From contig CAXXGR010000008.1 in NCBI GenBank assembly GCA_963678775.2, positions 124,001 to 188,000 on the forward strand: a DNA stretch of 64,000 nucleotides, written 5' to 3'. Below the pieces are notes generated by a model that saw nothing but the letters and a program-made list of their open reading frames with translations, was not told the origin of the DNA and searched no databases. The first letter of the stretch is position 1; the number at the start of each line of letters is the position of its first letter. Shown in pieces: positions 45,016 through 55,067 of this stretch. The DNA comes from JBFHIJ01 sp963678775 (GTDB lineage: Bacteria > Bacteroidota > Ignavibacteria > Kapaibacteriales > UBA2268). A program made the translations under genes and the position numbers.

Positions 45016-48000
45016 TTATTTATTGCCATTGAGTAACTTGCGTCCGATATCATCCATATCGCCTTGACGATGACTTATATCTCCACGAGCTATCTCATAT
45101 TCATATTCTTGTCGCATAGTATTTCTATGTATTTTAAAATGATTTATTGCTGATATAAGTTTTTCAGTCTGTTTAGTCATTTTTTCTGAGAATATTGCAA
45201 TTTCTGTAATTTGTTTTGCTGTAGAGCCTGCCACTGTAGATATAGAAGCTATATTTTGTGCTATCTGTTCAGTAGTAGAAGATTGCTCTTCGGAAGCAGC
45301 CGCAATCTGATTAATCATTGACATTACATCCTCTGAGCTTGATACAATCGCTTTAAGTGCGTAACCTGCTTTATCAGCAAGCTCTATGCCTGTATTCACT
45401 TCAGAGTTACCTTGCACCATTATATTGACAGCATTACCTGTTTCATCTTGTATACTTTGTATCATTATAGCAATCTGTTTTGTAGCATCAGTTGTTCTTT
45501 CAGCAAGTTTTCTTACTTCATCAGCAACCACGGCAAAACCTCTGCCTTGATCGCCTGCTCTGGCAGCTTCTATAGCAGCATTAAGTGCTAATAGATTAGT
45601 CTGGTCAGCTATCTCATTAATTACAGAAATAATTTTACCAATTTCTTTACTTGATTCACCCAATTTCTGAATATTGTTGGCAGACTGAGTTACCACTCCG
45701 GCTATATCTTTCATCTTGGTTACTGTGTCACTAACGATATCTCCACCTTTTAATGCTTCCTGACCATATTTATCAGCTATTTGAGCAGCTCGGTTGGAGG
45801 CTTTTGCATTTTCTGCAACTGTCCTTGTCATCTCTTCCACAGCACTGGCTACCTCTTCAGTCTGCATACTCTGCTCTTGTGCACTGGATGCAATCGTTGC
45901 AGATTCGCCATTTATTTGATCTGAAGATGAAGCTACCGCCTCTACGACAGAATGAACATCTTGGATTACACTTTCTAAAGAACCTGCCAAGCTATTGATA
46001 TTATTTGCAAAATCATTAAATTCACCATTAAACTTACTGTGTATCCTAGCAGTTAAGTCCCCTGAAGCTAAAATTGAAATACAGTTTGCATATTCGTTTA
46101 GGGGAGTAATAATGGCATCTAAAGTACTGTTTACGCCGCCTACTACTACTTGCCAAGAGCCTTGATATCTATGTATGTCTACTCGTTCGTCTAATTGGCC
46201 TTTTATTGCATAATTTGTTTGCTGTTGAACATCTGAAGTAATAGAAGTAATAATATCAGTTAGTACATTGATATTTTGAATCATTATTGCATATTCGCCT
46301 TTATAGTTACCGGCAATTTTTTCAAGACGTTCGCCTTTACTGACTTGTGCAATGAAGTTTTTTGCAAGTTCAAATGGCTCGATTATCGCATCTAATGATT
46401 TATTAAATCCACCAAAGATATTAATCCATTCGCCTTGCAGACCTGACACATCAGCTCTTTTATCTAGCTTGCCTTCCACTGTAGATTCTGACTGCTCAGC
46501 CATTGTGATTACCAGTTTATACAAAATGCTACGCAAAGTATTAATGTTAATTTTGAGAGTATTATATATCCCTTTATAATCTTTAGTAATTTCTATTAGT
46601 TCGTCACCTCTGCTAGCTCTGGAAATAAAGTCTATCGCCATTTCAAATGGTTCTGCCATATTATCAACAGCCAGATTCATTCCTTCTATAATTTTGCGAT
46701 AGTCTCCTTCCAGTCTATTCACATCAGGACGATACTCTAAATCACCATTTTTAATAGAATCTGCTAAAGAATTTACATCTGTGGCTAATTGCAATAAGTT
46801 AGTCCTAACTCCATTTATAGCATTAGTTAAAGATATTTGAGCTCCTGGAAGAGCTCGCATTTCTTTTGTCAAGTCACCTTTTGCATAATCCATTATAATT
46901 GCGATGCCTTCTTCTACAGGTTGTATGACTGAATCTAATACCTCGTTAATGCCGCCCATCAAATCTCGATAGATTCCGCTCATTCCGGTTAAATCACATC
47001 TGCTACTAGTTGTACCCAATTTTTGAAGTTTTATAGTAGTAAATAAGGAATTATGCATATTATTTAATGTGTCTATGCACATATTCAGATTATTTTTGAT
47101 TTCGTTGAAATCACCTTTCATGTCATCTTCTATCTTCGGTGGAATGTCCCCTTTACTGATTCTGTCTATATATTCGGCTGATAAGTTTAGCGGGCCAATT
47201 ACTGCATCAAGTGACTTATTGAAGTTCCCAAAAATATTTAACCATTCGCCTTCTAATCCGGTTAAATCTGCGCGTACATCTAAGCGACCGTTGAGAGTTG
47301 CTTCTGACTGATCCATCATTGTAAATACCAGTTTGTAGAGCACCTCCCTTAGGCGATTGATTCTAGTTTTCAAATCTCCGTATATGCCTTTATAGTCTTT
47401 AGTTACTTCAAGTAACTCATCACCCCTACTTGCTCTGTCTATAAAGTCGATGGCTATTTCAAATGGTTCTACTACGTTATCCAGTGTTTTATTCATGCCG
47501 GTGATAATTTTGCGATAATCGCCATTATGCAACATCTCATCAGCTCTTACATCCAGCTTGCCATCTTCTGCAGATTGGTTCAGTACATTTGCATCTGATA
47601 CAAGTTTGTTGATGGAATCTATACACATATTCAGATTATTTTTGATTTCGTTGAAATCACCTTTCATGTCATCTTCTATCTTCGGTGGAATGTCCCCTTT
47701 ACTGATTCTGTCTATATATTCGGCTGATAAGTTTAGCGGGCCAATTACTGCATCAAGTGACTTATTGAAGTTCCCAAAAATATTTAACCATTCGCCTTCT
47801 AATCCGGTTAAATCTGCGCGTACATCTAAGCGACCGTTGAGAGTTGCTTCTGACTGATCCATCATTGTAAATACCAGTTTGTAGAGCACCTCCCGTAGGC
47901 GATTGATTCTAGTTTTCAAATCTCCGTATATGCCTTTATAGTCCTTTGTTACTTCAAGTAACTCATCACCCCTACTTGCTCTGTCTATAAAGTCGATGGC

Positions 48001-49203
48001 TATTTCAAATGGTTCTACTACATTATCCAGTGTTTTATTCATGCCGGATATTATCTTGCGATAGTCACCGTTATGGAGTGATTCGTCTGCTCGTACGTCT
48101 AATTTCCCTTCTTCAGCTACCTGATTTAGGGTATTGGCATCTAAAACTAACCGGTTAATGGAATCGATACAAGTATTAATGTTGTTTATTATCTCTGCAA
48201 AATCTCCTCGGAACTCATCTTCTATTTTCTGAGGAACGTCACCTTTACTTATTCTATCTATATATTCGGCAGCAAGATTCAGAGGTCGAATAAAAGTATC
48301 AACACTTTGATTCATGCCGTCAATGATTTCTGAATATGCACCTTGCAGTTTATCCGAACTCGCTCTGTAGTCTAATTTTCCCATTTTAGAAGCCTGCACA
48401 AGTGCCTGCACTTGTTGGTTCATTTCGTCTAGGGTAACTGAAACTTTAACAAATGCTCGCTGCACATCAGAAACTTCATCGTTACCCTTGATTTCTCTAT
48501 CTATTTCGAGCTGTCCACTTGTTATATCCTCAGCCATTTTTTTAAGTTTTTTGAGAGGATTAACTACGGAAATGCGCCCAATAAAAATCAAAGCTATGTT
48601 CAAAAAAACAATACTACCTAGCACAAAGAAGAGTAACAAAGTATGAAGTCCAGCCCGTTTAGAATTGTAAGAATCTAAATTATAATCAGCTATTACAACC
48701 CACCCCAAATCTTTATCCAGATGAGCATACGCAATTTTTTCGACTACGGTATCACCTTTAGCAATAGCATATTTTGTATATACTGATTTATTATTTCTAA
48801 CATCATTGGCCATTTTTGCCAAGATAGAAATGCCATCCACATCTTTGTAACTATGAATTTGCTTTCCAGTATATTCATTTTGGGGGGAAGAGATAATCTT
48901 TGTATCATTGACTACATAAATACCATTACCAGTATGATATGATATTTCAGATAAATTATTAAGTACATCTTGATATACATTATCAATTTTATCTTCATCG
49001 TCTATATTTTTTGATTTAGTTTTCTCTATCATTGAAATAGGAATACTACTTACATCAACTAATGATTCTTGTACATCTTGGATTAATACCTCCTCAACTT
49101 TAGGCATTAAATAATAATCCAAAGCAAAGTACATTGCAACTGTAACCAGAATAAAAGGCAAGCTTATCTTTATAGAAATGCCTGTTTTTTTGAAAATTCC
49201 CAT
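45016..49203 (-). CDS. Methyl-accepting chemotaxis-like protein with poly-HAMP array
   Basis: A 1395-residue receptor. It has membrane helix 1 (about 11-30), a periplasmic Cache-like sensor (about 31-185, with GNGIYVVNDTKII and AYAHLDKDLGWVVIADYN) and membrane helix 2 (about 187-210). A very long array of alternating HAMP-like units then runs from about 212 to 1095. By eye I count about 19, of two alternating types: EPFEIAIDFIDRASRGDEL and SEATLNGRLDVRADLTG. The C-terminus has the canonical signalling hairpin (about 1200-1250, EIADQTNLLALNAAIEAARA). There is no CheR pentapeptide at the end. It carries a 424-bp near-identical repeat (47078-47501 and 47624-48047). Stacked HAMP units form long helical rods that convert signals between states, as in poly-HAMP receptors such as Aer2. 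Confidence 0.93.
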   Translation of the reverse strand: MGIFKKTGISIKISLPFILVTVAMYFALDYYLMPKVEEVLIQDVQESLVDVSSIPISMIEKTKSKNIDDEDKIDNVYQDVLNNLSEISYHTGNGIYVVNDTKIISSPQNEYTGKQIHSYKDVDGISILAKMANDVRNNKSVYTKYAIAKGDTVVEKIAYAHLDKDLGWVVIADYNLDSYNSKRAGLHTLLLFFVLGSIVFLNIALIFIGRISVVNPLKKLKKMAEDITSGQLEIDREIKGNDEVSDVQRAFVKVSVTLDEMNQQVQALVQASKMGKLDYRASSDKLQGAYSEIIDGMNQSVDTFIRPLNLAAEYIDRISKGDVPQKIEDEFRGDFAEIINNINTCIDSINRLVLDANTLNQVAEEGKLDVRADESLHNGDYRKIISGMNKTLDNVVEPFEIAIDFIDRASRGDELLEVTKDYKGIYGDLKTRINRLREVLYKLVFTMMDQSEATLNGRLDVRADLTGLEGEWLNIFGNFNKSLDAVIGPLNLSAEYIDRISKGDIPPKIEDDMKGDFNEIKNNLNMCIDSINKLVSDANVLNQSAEDGKLDVRADEMLHNGDYRKIITGMNKTLDNVVEPFEIAIDFIDRASRGDELLEVTKDYKGIYGDLKTRINRLREVLYKLVFTMMDQSEATLNGRLDVRADLTGLEGEWLNIFGNFNKSLDAVIGPLNLSAEYIDRISKGDIPPKIEDDMKGDFNEIKNNLNMCIDTLNNMHNSLFTTIKLQKLGTTSSRCDLTGMSGIYRDLMGGINEVLDSVIQPVEEGIAIIMDYAKGDLTKEMRALPGAQISLTNAINGVRTNLLQLATDVNSLADSIKNGDLEYRPDVNRLEGDYRKIIEGMNLAVDNMAEPFEMAIDFISRASRGDELIEITKDYKGIYNTLKININTLRSILYKLVITMAEQSESTVEGKLDKRADVSGLQGEWINIFGGFNKSLDAIIEPFELAKNFIAQVSKGERLEKIAGNYKGEYAIMIQNINVLTDIITSITSDVQQQTNYAIKGQLDERVDIHRYQGSWQVVVGGVNSTLDAIITPLNEYANCISILASGDLTARIHSKFNGEFNDFANNINSLAGSLESVIQDVHSVVEAVASSSDQINGESATIASSAQEQSMQTEEVASAVEEMTRTVAENAKASNRAAQIADKYGQEALKGGDIVSDTVTKMKDIAGVVTQSANNIQKLGESSKEIGKIISVINEIADQTNLLALNAAIEAARAGDQGRGFAVVADEVRKLAERTTDATKQIAIMIQSIQDETGNAVNIMVQGNSEVNTGIELADKAGYALKAIVSSSEDVMSMINQIAAASEEQSSTTEQIAQNIASISTVAGSTAKQITEIAIFSEKMTKQTEKLISAINHFKIHRNTMRQEYEYEIARGDISHRQGDMDDIGRKLLNGNK
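47078..47501 (-). repeat. 424-bp near-identical repeat in the receptor gene, copy 2 in transcription order
   Basis: Matches 47624-48047 at an offset of 546 bases (182 codons) with about four mismatches, all synonymous. Encodes 141 identical residues with HAMP-like units (residues about 568-709). Confidence 0.9.
47624..48047 (-). repeat. 424-bp near-identical repeat in the receptor gene, copy 1 in transcription order
   Basis: The other copy of the unit at 47078-47501 (residues about 386-527). The flanking sequence on both sides is clearly more divergent, so the boundary is sharp. Confidence 0.9.
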
Positions 49204-49371
49204 ACCATTTTACCTTACATTGGGTATAAAATAATAAACCACATAATTAACTTTACTACCAAATATTGTATAGTAAAATTGAGTGACACTGTCAGGTAAA
49301 AAATAATACAAAGGATTGTTTCAAAAAATTATTTTGAATCAACTAGAAAAGAACATTACTTTATTATGTTT

Positions 49372-50484
49372 TTAGAATCTCTGATTTTTCCAAATAACAT
49401 TCTGTTTTAACAAAGTCCAAGGAATTAAGAGTTCTATTGACATAAAAAATGCTAATGACAAAAGCACGAAGGGTTTTAAATTTTCCTTTTTTTGAGAACT
49501 TATTGAAATATTAACAACTAAATAGTCTCCATAGAGTCTAGTAAACAAAACAGCAAATAACCATAATAAATTGCCGGAGATAATGGACACTAATAATGAA
49601 ATCCATATAGCCAAAGAAGTAAATACAAAGATTGAGGCTTTATGCCCTAAAGCCTTACCACCTACTGCCCAGCGATGTTTTTGATTCATATATTCAGTGA
49701 ATGTTTTGCATCCATATGTTATTACAGATGAGTTATAATTATTTAAATATAAAATTTTCCCTCCAATCTCGTCGACTGCTTGCATTAATGCTAAATCTTC
49801 AGTTACTGAAAATTTTATGTTACGATAGCCACCAATTTTTCTAAATATTGATGAACGAATATTGAAGTTATTTCCATATGCTCCGAGCACTTTCTTATGA
49901 CTTACTCCGGCACTTGCCATTGTATGCATATATAACCACTCAACCGCCTGAATTTTGTCAAAAAGCGAGTTACTTTCTACATGGGTGAAAGACGGTATTA
50001 AATCTACGTAATATTTGCGAAAAGCTCTGACAACTGTTGAAATCCATTTTTTTTGAACTCTGCAATCTGCATCTGTCAGTAATAAGAACTCACCTTTTGC
50101 TTCATCAGCTGCAAATTGTATCGCTCCGGGCTTGCCTAATAGATTTGTTTCTACATCTGACTCTTTCCTATGCAGTACCTTCAAATTAGGTATCTCTGAG
50201 GCTAATGTGTCTAAAATAGCACCGGTACTATCTATGGACCTGTCATTCACGGCTATTATCTCGTACCTGCCGTCAGGATACTCACATTCTGCTACTGATC
50301 TGATAGCCCTTTCTATATTACATTCTTCATCTTTTGCCGGAATAATCACAGATACAAATGGTAAGTCATCTAAATCAACATTAACATCAAAATCAGATAA
50401 GTTCCTCTGTTGCAATGCACCGGAATACATTACATAAATTCTAAACAAATAAACTATAATTCCAAAAACTACTATATATATCAT
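49372..50484 (-). CDS. Membrane family 2 glycosyltransferase
   Basis: A 370-residue protein with an N-terminal membrane helix, a GT2 catalytic domain (VSVIIPAKDEECNIERAIRS, LLLTDADCRVQKKW, SVTEDLALMQAVDE), the QxxRW-type motif (NQKHRWAVGGK) and about three C-terminal membrane helices. The intact QxxRW is typical of processive or membrane-coupled GT2 enzymes such as BcsA- and hyaluronan-synthase-like proteins. The substrate is not evident. It stands alone between the receptor gene and the mutB terminator. Confidence 0.88.
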   Translation of the reverse strand: MIYIVVFGIIVYLFRIYVMYSGALQQRNLSDFDVNVDLDDLPFVSVIIPAKDEECNIERAIRSVAECEYPDGRYEIIAVNDRSIDSTGAILDTLASEIPNLKVLHRKESDVETNLLGKPGAIQFAADEAKGEFLLLTDADCRVQKKWISTVVRAFRKYYVDLIPSFTHVESNSLFDKIQAVEWLYMHTMASAGVSHKKVLGAYGNNFNIRSSIFRKIGGYRNIKFSVTEDLALMQAVDEIGGKILYLNNYNSSVITYGCKTFTEYMNQKHRWAVGGKALGHKASIFVFTSLAIWISLLVSIISGNLLWLFAVLFTRLYGDYLVVNISISSQKKENLKPFVLLSLAFFMSIELLIPWTLLKQNVIWKNQRF

Positions 50485-50580
50485 AAATTCACTTCAATTT
50501 GCACATTTAACCTAGCTACTAATATAATCCCAAATATTGAATTATTATTGTAGGAATTATCTATTTTTATAGAAGAGGAT

Positions 50581-50614
50581 AAAAAAAAGCGAATCGCTTT
50601 TGAAAACGATTCGC
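50581..50614 (-). terminator. Terminator of the mutA-mutB operon
   Basis: GCGAATCG (50589-50596) pairs with CGATTCGC (50607-50614); CTTT/AAA can extend the stem. On the minus strand an eight-base T run follows (complement of 50581-50588). It is 26 bases after the mutB stop. Confidence 0.88.
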
Positions 50615-50640
50615 CTTAAATAAAAAACTATATTATTATC

Positions 50641-52818
50641 TTATTCAGAAACTGCTTCAAATAATATGTTCATTAGTTTTTTTGCAGCTGTAGGAATAAC
50701 TGTTCCCGGTCCAAAGATTTCAGCACAACCTGAATTGTACAAGAATTCGTAGTCCTGCTGAGGAATTACACCACCTGCAATAACTATGATATCATCTCTA
50801 CCAAGTTTTTTGAGTTCTTCGATAAGCTGAGGCACTAATGTTTTATGACCTGCAGCCAAAGAAGAAACACCAACGATGTGAACATCATTTTCTACTGCTT
50901 GCTTAGCTGACTCTTCAGGAGTTTGGAATAATGGTCCCATATCTACGTCAAAGCCTAAATCCGCATAAGCTGTAGCAACTACTTTAGCACCGCGATCGTG
51001 TCCGTCCTGTCCCATTTTCGCAATCATAATACGAGGGCGACGGCCTTCCTGATCTTCAAATTTATCAGTCATAGCTCTTACTTCGTCAATCACAGATTGC
51101 TCAGCATATTCGCTTGAGTAAACACCGGATATGGAACGAATAACAGCTTGATGTCTGCCTGATATTTTTTCAATAGCATAAGATATTTCGCCAAGTGAAG
51201 CTCTAGCTTGAGCAGCTTTTACAGAAAGATCCAGCAAGTTGCCTTCACCTGTTTCAGTACATTTTGTAATTGCATCAAGCCAGTAACGCACGTCATCGTT
51301 ATTACGATTAGCACGCAACTCTTCCAAACGTTTGATTTGTGATAATCGAACAGAAGTATTATCGATTTCAAGAATTTCAAGAGGATCTTCTTTGTCCATG
51401 CGGTATTTGTTTATACCAGTGATAATTTCAGTACCAGAATCAATTCTTGCTTGTTTACGAGCCGCAGCTTCTTCGATACGCATTTTAGGAATACCTGATT
51501 CGATAGCTTTAGCCATACCGCCAAGAGCTTCAACTTCCTGAATGTGAGCCCAACCTTTTTTGATTAGCTCATTAGTAAGAGCTTCTACATAGTATGAGCC
51601 TCCCCAAGGGTCGATAACTCGAGTGATACCTGTTTCTTCCTGCAAGTAAATCTGAGTGTTACGAGCAATACGAGCAGAGAAATCAGTCGGCAACGCAATA
51701 GCTTCATCAAGAGCATTTGTGTGCAATGACTGAGTATGCCCCAAAGCAGCACCCATTGCTTCGATACAAGTACGAGCAACGTTATTATATGGATCTTGCT
51801 CAGTAAGAGACCAGCCTGAAGTCTGAGAGTGAGTACGCAAAGCAAGTGATTTAGGGTTTTTAGGGTTAAACTGATTAACAATTTTAGCCCAAAGAACACG
51901 AGCTGCACGCATTTTTGCAATTTCCATGAAGTAATTCATGCCGATTGCCCAGAAGAAGGACAAGCGTGGTGCAAATGCGTCTACGTCAATACCAGCAGCG
52001 ATACCGGTTCTCAAATATTCCAAACCATCAGCCAAAGTATATCCCATTTCAATATCAGCAGTAGCACCGGCTTCCTGCATGTGATATCCTGAAATAGAAA
52101 TGCTGTTGAATTTTGGCATTTTTTGAGAAGTAAACTCAAATATATCAGCTATTATCTGCATCGAAATTTGTGGTGGGTAGATGTAAGTATTACGCACCAT
52201 ATATTCTTTCAGAATATCATTTTGAATAGTACCTGAAAGGTGTTCCAATTTGGCACCCTGCTCCAAAGCAGAAGATATATAAAAAGCCATAACAGGAAGC
52301 ACAGCACCATTCATAGTCATAGATACAGATATTTTATCTAATGGAATTCCATCAAACAAAACTTTGGTATCCATTATAGAATCAATAGCCACACCGGCTT
52401 TACCTACATCACCAACTACGCGAGGGTGATCAGAGTCATAGCCACGGTGGGTAGCTAAGTCAAATGCCACTGACAAACCTTTTTGGCCTGCAGCCAAGTT
52501 CCTGCGGTAGAACGCATTAGATTCTTCTGCAGTAGAAAAACCTGCATACTGACGAACTGTCCAAGGGCGAGCCACATACATAGTAGGGTAAGGGCCACGC
52601 AAGTTAGGAGCAATACCTGCAGTAAAAGGCAAGTGAGCTAAATCTTTATTATCATCTAAGGTATATATAGGATTTATGTCGATTTTTTCCATAGAGTTGG
52701 AAATCATCTCAGCATAATCCTTACCTGTTTCCTTTTCGAATTTAAGCTTCCAATCTTCCCTACTAAGTCCGGGGAAAGCTTCTTCAAATTTTATATTAGA
52801 AAAGTCAGGTGTTTTCAT
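50641..52818 (-). CDS. mutB: Methylmalonyl-CoA mutase, large (catalytic, B12-binding) subunit
   Basis: A 725-residue enzyme counted from ATG 52818, which has GGAG at a good distance; a TTG at 52833 would add five residues. The N-terminal TIM barrel binds methylmalonyl-CoA (PYPTMYVARPWTVRQYAGFS, the family signature, and YYVEALTNELIKKGW). The C-terminal cobalamin-binding domain has the base-off ligand motif MGQDGHDRGAKVV near residue 604. It interconverts methylmalonyl-CoA and succinyl-CoA in propionate metabolism. mutA precedes it with 50 bases between, so they form an operon and a heterodimer. Confidence 0.97.
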   Translation of the reverse strand: MKTPDFSNIKFEEAFPGLSREDWKLKFEKETGKDYAEMISNSMEKIDINPIYTLDDNKDLAHLPFTAGIAPNLRGPYPTMYVARPWTVRQYAGFSTAEESNAFYRRNLAAGQKGLSVAFDLATHRGYDSDHPRVVGDVGKAGVAIDSIMDTKVLFDGIPLDKISVSMTMNGAVLPVMAFYISSALEQGAKLEHLSGTIQNDILKEYMVRNTYIYPPQISMQIIADIFEFTSQKMPKFNSISISGYHMQEAGATADIEMGYTLADGLEYLRTGIAAGIDVDAFAPRLSFFWAIGMNYFMEIAKMRAARVLWAKIVNQFNPKNPKSLALRTHSQTSGWSLTEQDPYNNVARTCIEAMGAALGHTQSLHTNALDEAIALPTDFSARIARNTQIYLQEETGITRVIDPWGGSYYVEALTNELIKKGWAHIQEVEALGGMAKAIESGIPKMRIEEAAARKQARIDSGTEIITGINKYRMDKEDPLEILEIDNTSVRLSQIKRLEELRANRNNDDVRYWLDAITKCTETGEGNLLDLSVKAAQARASLGEISYAIEKISGRHQAVIRSISGVYSSEYAEQSVIDEVRAMTDKFEDQEGRRPRIMIAKMGQDGHDRGAKVVATAYADLGFDVDMGPLFQTPEESAKQAVENDVHIVGVSSLAAGHKTLVPQLIEELKKLGRDDIIVIAGGVIPQQDYEFLYNSGCAEIFGPGTVIPTAAKKLMNILFEAVSE

Positions 52819-52868
52819 TTTATCAAACTCCAATTCAATTATTTTCTTTTACAAAAGTCTATCAGAAA

Positions 52869-55013
52869 CTATTTCCTGATACCTGTTTCTTTTTGCAAGT
52901 TGAATGTGATATCGTAAGCATTAGCTTTAACGTGTATGAATTCATCTACGCCTGCTTGCTTGAATGCTTCAATATGTTCTTTAGGGTAACCCGCCACAAC
53001 AACTTTAGCATTAGGTTTTGCTTCTTTTACCATTTTAGTAAAATCAGGTACAAATTCAGGATATTTTTCATCTGTAGAACAAACGACAACAATATCAGAA
53101 CCTGATTCTAAAAATGCTTTGCAAGCATCTTCGTTATTATCAAAACCTTTGGATTCAACAGCTTTAAATGCAGCCACCTGGAAGAAGTCAAGAGAGAAAT
53201 CACTTCTCGCTTTCCAGTCACGCACTGCACCAAAACTAGCCAGATAGACTTTTGGAAAGTCGCCGTTAGCTACTTTGTAGTCTTCAGCCACTTGTCTTAA
53301 TTCTTCAAATTTAGCACCCGCTCTAAATTCTTTAATTGGTTCTACTTCTGTAGCTTCACCTCTCATATCTTTAAAGATATTGAGTAATTCTGATGAACTA
53401 GCACCCGCCTGAGCTGCATCAATTGCGATATCGAAGCATTTGCCGGCTTGAGCTTTAACTTCTTCAGTCAAGTTTTTCAATAGGCCATATACTCTTTCGT
53501 TATCGCGATTATTGCAGAAGTCGCTAAATGCCTTCATTCTGCTATCAAAAACTTCCTGACCATATACTTTAGCAGTAGTTACAGGTTTTTCTTGAAGATT
53601 TGCATACTTATTAGTACCAAGCAAAGTATCTTTACGTAATTCAAGATTTTTATTTCTTTTTGCAATAACATCATTGATAGCATTTTGCACTTTCCCTGAT
53701 TGAAGAGAGGCAACCATGCCACCATCTTTTTCAGTATCAGCGAACAGCTCCCAAGCGTTTTCAGCAACTTGGTTAGTAAGCACTTCTACATAATAAGAAC
53801 CACCGGCAGGATCTACCAGTTCTTTGAAGTGAGTTTCATCAGCAAATACGTTTTGTACGTTTCTTGTTACTCTGCGGGTAAAGTCATTTGGGAGACCGTA
53901 AGCATCATCAACATAAGTCAAGTGCATAGAATCACAGCCACCAATCACAGCAGAGAACGCTTCTGAAGTAATACGAAGCAAATTAACGTAAGGATCGTAT
54001 TTTGTTTTATTTACAGTTGAAGATTTGGCATGCACAAAGATTTTTTGTGATTCTTCATTTCCACCAAACTCTTTCACTATTTTTGCCCAAAGCATTCTTG
54101 CAGCTCTGAACTTAGCAATTTCCATAAAGAAATTTTGACCGATACCTAATTTGAATCTGAAACGAGGAGCAATATCATCAATAGATAAGCCTAATTCCAT
54201 AAATCTACGGATATACTCAACAGCAGAAGACATAGCATAAGCCAACTCCTGCACCGCAGTAGCTCCGCCATCAGCAAATACAGCACCATTAATAGTAACA
54301 GATTTCATCTTAGGAGCGTTTTCTTTCATCCAGCCGGTTAATCTGCATGCTTCAAAGAAAAGCGAATCCAGAGAGCCACATACTTTACCTGCACCTGCAA
54401 GTTCACCGATAACGTCCATTTCGATGCTGCCGTTTACAGATTTAATGTCGATGCCGTTTTTACGGCAAAATGCAGCAAATTGTGCTGTAGCAGCTAAAGC
54501 TTGAGTTCCTGCATTGATATACACAGGCACTTTAGTCAAATCGATACCATCAAAAGCTTTTTCCATGTCATTGACATTAGAAAGATATAAGCCCTGGTAT
54601 GCATCGCTACCATTTTTAATAGCATTTGCACTAATTTTTGCAGATGCTTTGTTTAATTGAATATTTAATGCACTTTGACCACGAGAAAGGTCATTTTTAG
54701 CTGCAGCATTAAACTCTTCAGGAGTAGGATATGGTATATCTTGGCTAATAAACCAAGTACCATTCGTATATCCCGCTGCAGAAGTACCTCTCAAATATGG
54801 ATAAGCCCCTGAGTATTGGCTTTCCATTTGCGGTAAACTATCACGATCCTCTTTATTATAAATAGGACTGAGCGTGATACCTTCGTAAGTCTCGGTGTAC
54901 ATTTTTTTATCAAAAGGTGCACCCTTTAGTGCTTTCTCAGCAGCAACTTTCCAATCTTCGTAAGAAGGTATAGGAAACTCGCCGAAAAAGTCTTTTGTAA
55001 TTTCAACTGACAT
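52869..55013 (-). CDS. mutA: Methylmalonyl-CoA mutase, small subunit
   Basis: A 714-residue paralogue of MutB. The barrel is recognisable (GAYPYLRGTSAAGYTNGTW, PAGGSYYVEVLTNQVAENAW), but the C-terminal domain lacks the DxHxxG cobalamin ligand: the region reads YLASFGAVRDWKARSDF instead. This is normal for the non-catalytic small subunit, which holds the heterodimer together. It lies upstream of mutB. A hairpin at 55044-55067 is in the region between queA and this gene. Confidence 0.95.
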   Translation of the reverse strand: MSVEITKDFFGEFPIPSYEDWKVAAEKALKGAPFDKKMYTETYEGITLSPIYNKEDRDSLPQMESQYSGAYPYLRGTSAAGYTNGTWFISQDIPYPTPEEFNAAAKNDLSRGQSALNIQLNKASAKISANAIKNGSDAYQGLYLSNVNDMEKAFDGIDLTKVPVYINAGTQALAATAQFAAFCRKNGIDIKSVNGSIEMDVIGELAGAGKVCGSLDSLFFEACRLTGWMKENAPKMKSVTINGAVFADGGATAVQELAYAMSSAVEYIRRFMELGLSIDDIAPRFRFKLGIGQNFFMEIAKFRAARMLWAKIVKEFGGNEESQKIFVHAKSSTVNKTKYDPYVNLLRITSEAFSAVIGGCDSMHLTYVDDAYGLPNDFTRRVTRNVQNVFADETHFKELVDPAGGSYYVEVLTNQVAENAWELFADTEKDGGMVASLQSGKVQNAINDVIAKRNKNLELRKDTLLGTNKYANLQEKPVTTAKVYGQEVFDSRMKAFSDFCNNRDNERVYGLLKNLTEEVKAQAGKCFDIAIDAAQAGASSSELLNIFKDMRGEATEVEPIKEFRAGAKFEELRQVAEDYKVANGDFPKVYLASFGAVRDWKARSDFSLDFFQVAAFKAVESKGFDNNEDACKAFLESGSDIVVVCSTDEKYPEFVPDFTKMVKEAKPNAKVVVAGYPKEHIEAFKQAGVDEFIHVKANAYDITFNLQKETGIRK

Positions 55014-55043
55014 AGCTATTCACTTGAATTTTTTTATACAAAC

Positions 55044-55067
55044 AAGGCACACAATTAAGTGTGCCTT
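55044..55067 (-). terminator. Hairpin between queA and mutA
   Basis: AAGGCACAC (55044-55052) pairs with GTGTGCCTT (55059-55067), a perfect 9-bp stem with a 6-base loop. On the minus strand the tail GTTTGTAT is only weakly T-rich. It may end the queA transcript or sit in the leader of mutA as a control element. Confidence 0.55.

Noticed and set aside
47069..47857. Plus-strand open frames with identical products (about 80 and 99 residues)
   Set aside because: They are antisense shadows of the repeated part of the receptor gene; the duplication is real but the products are not.
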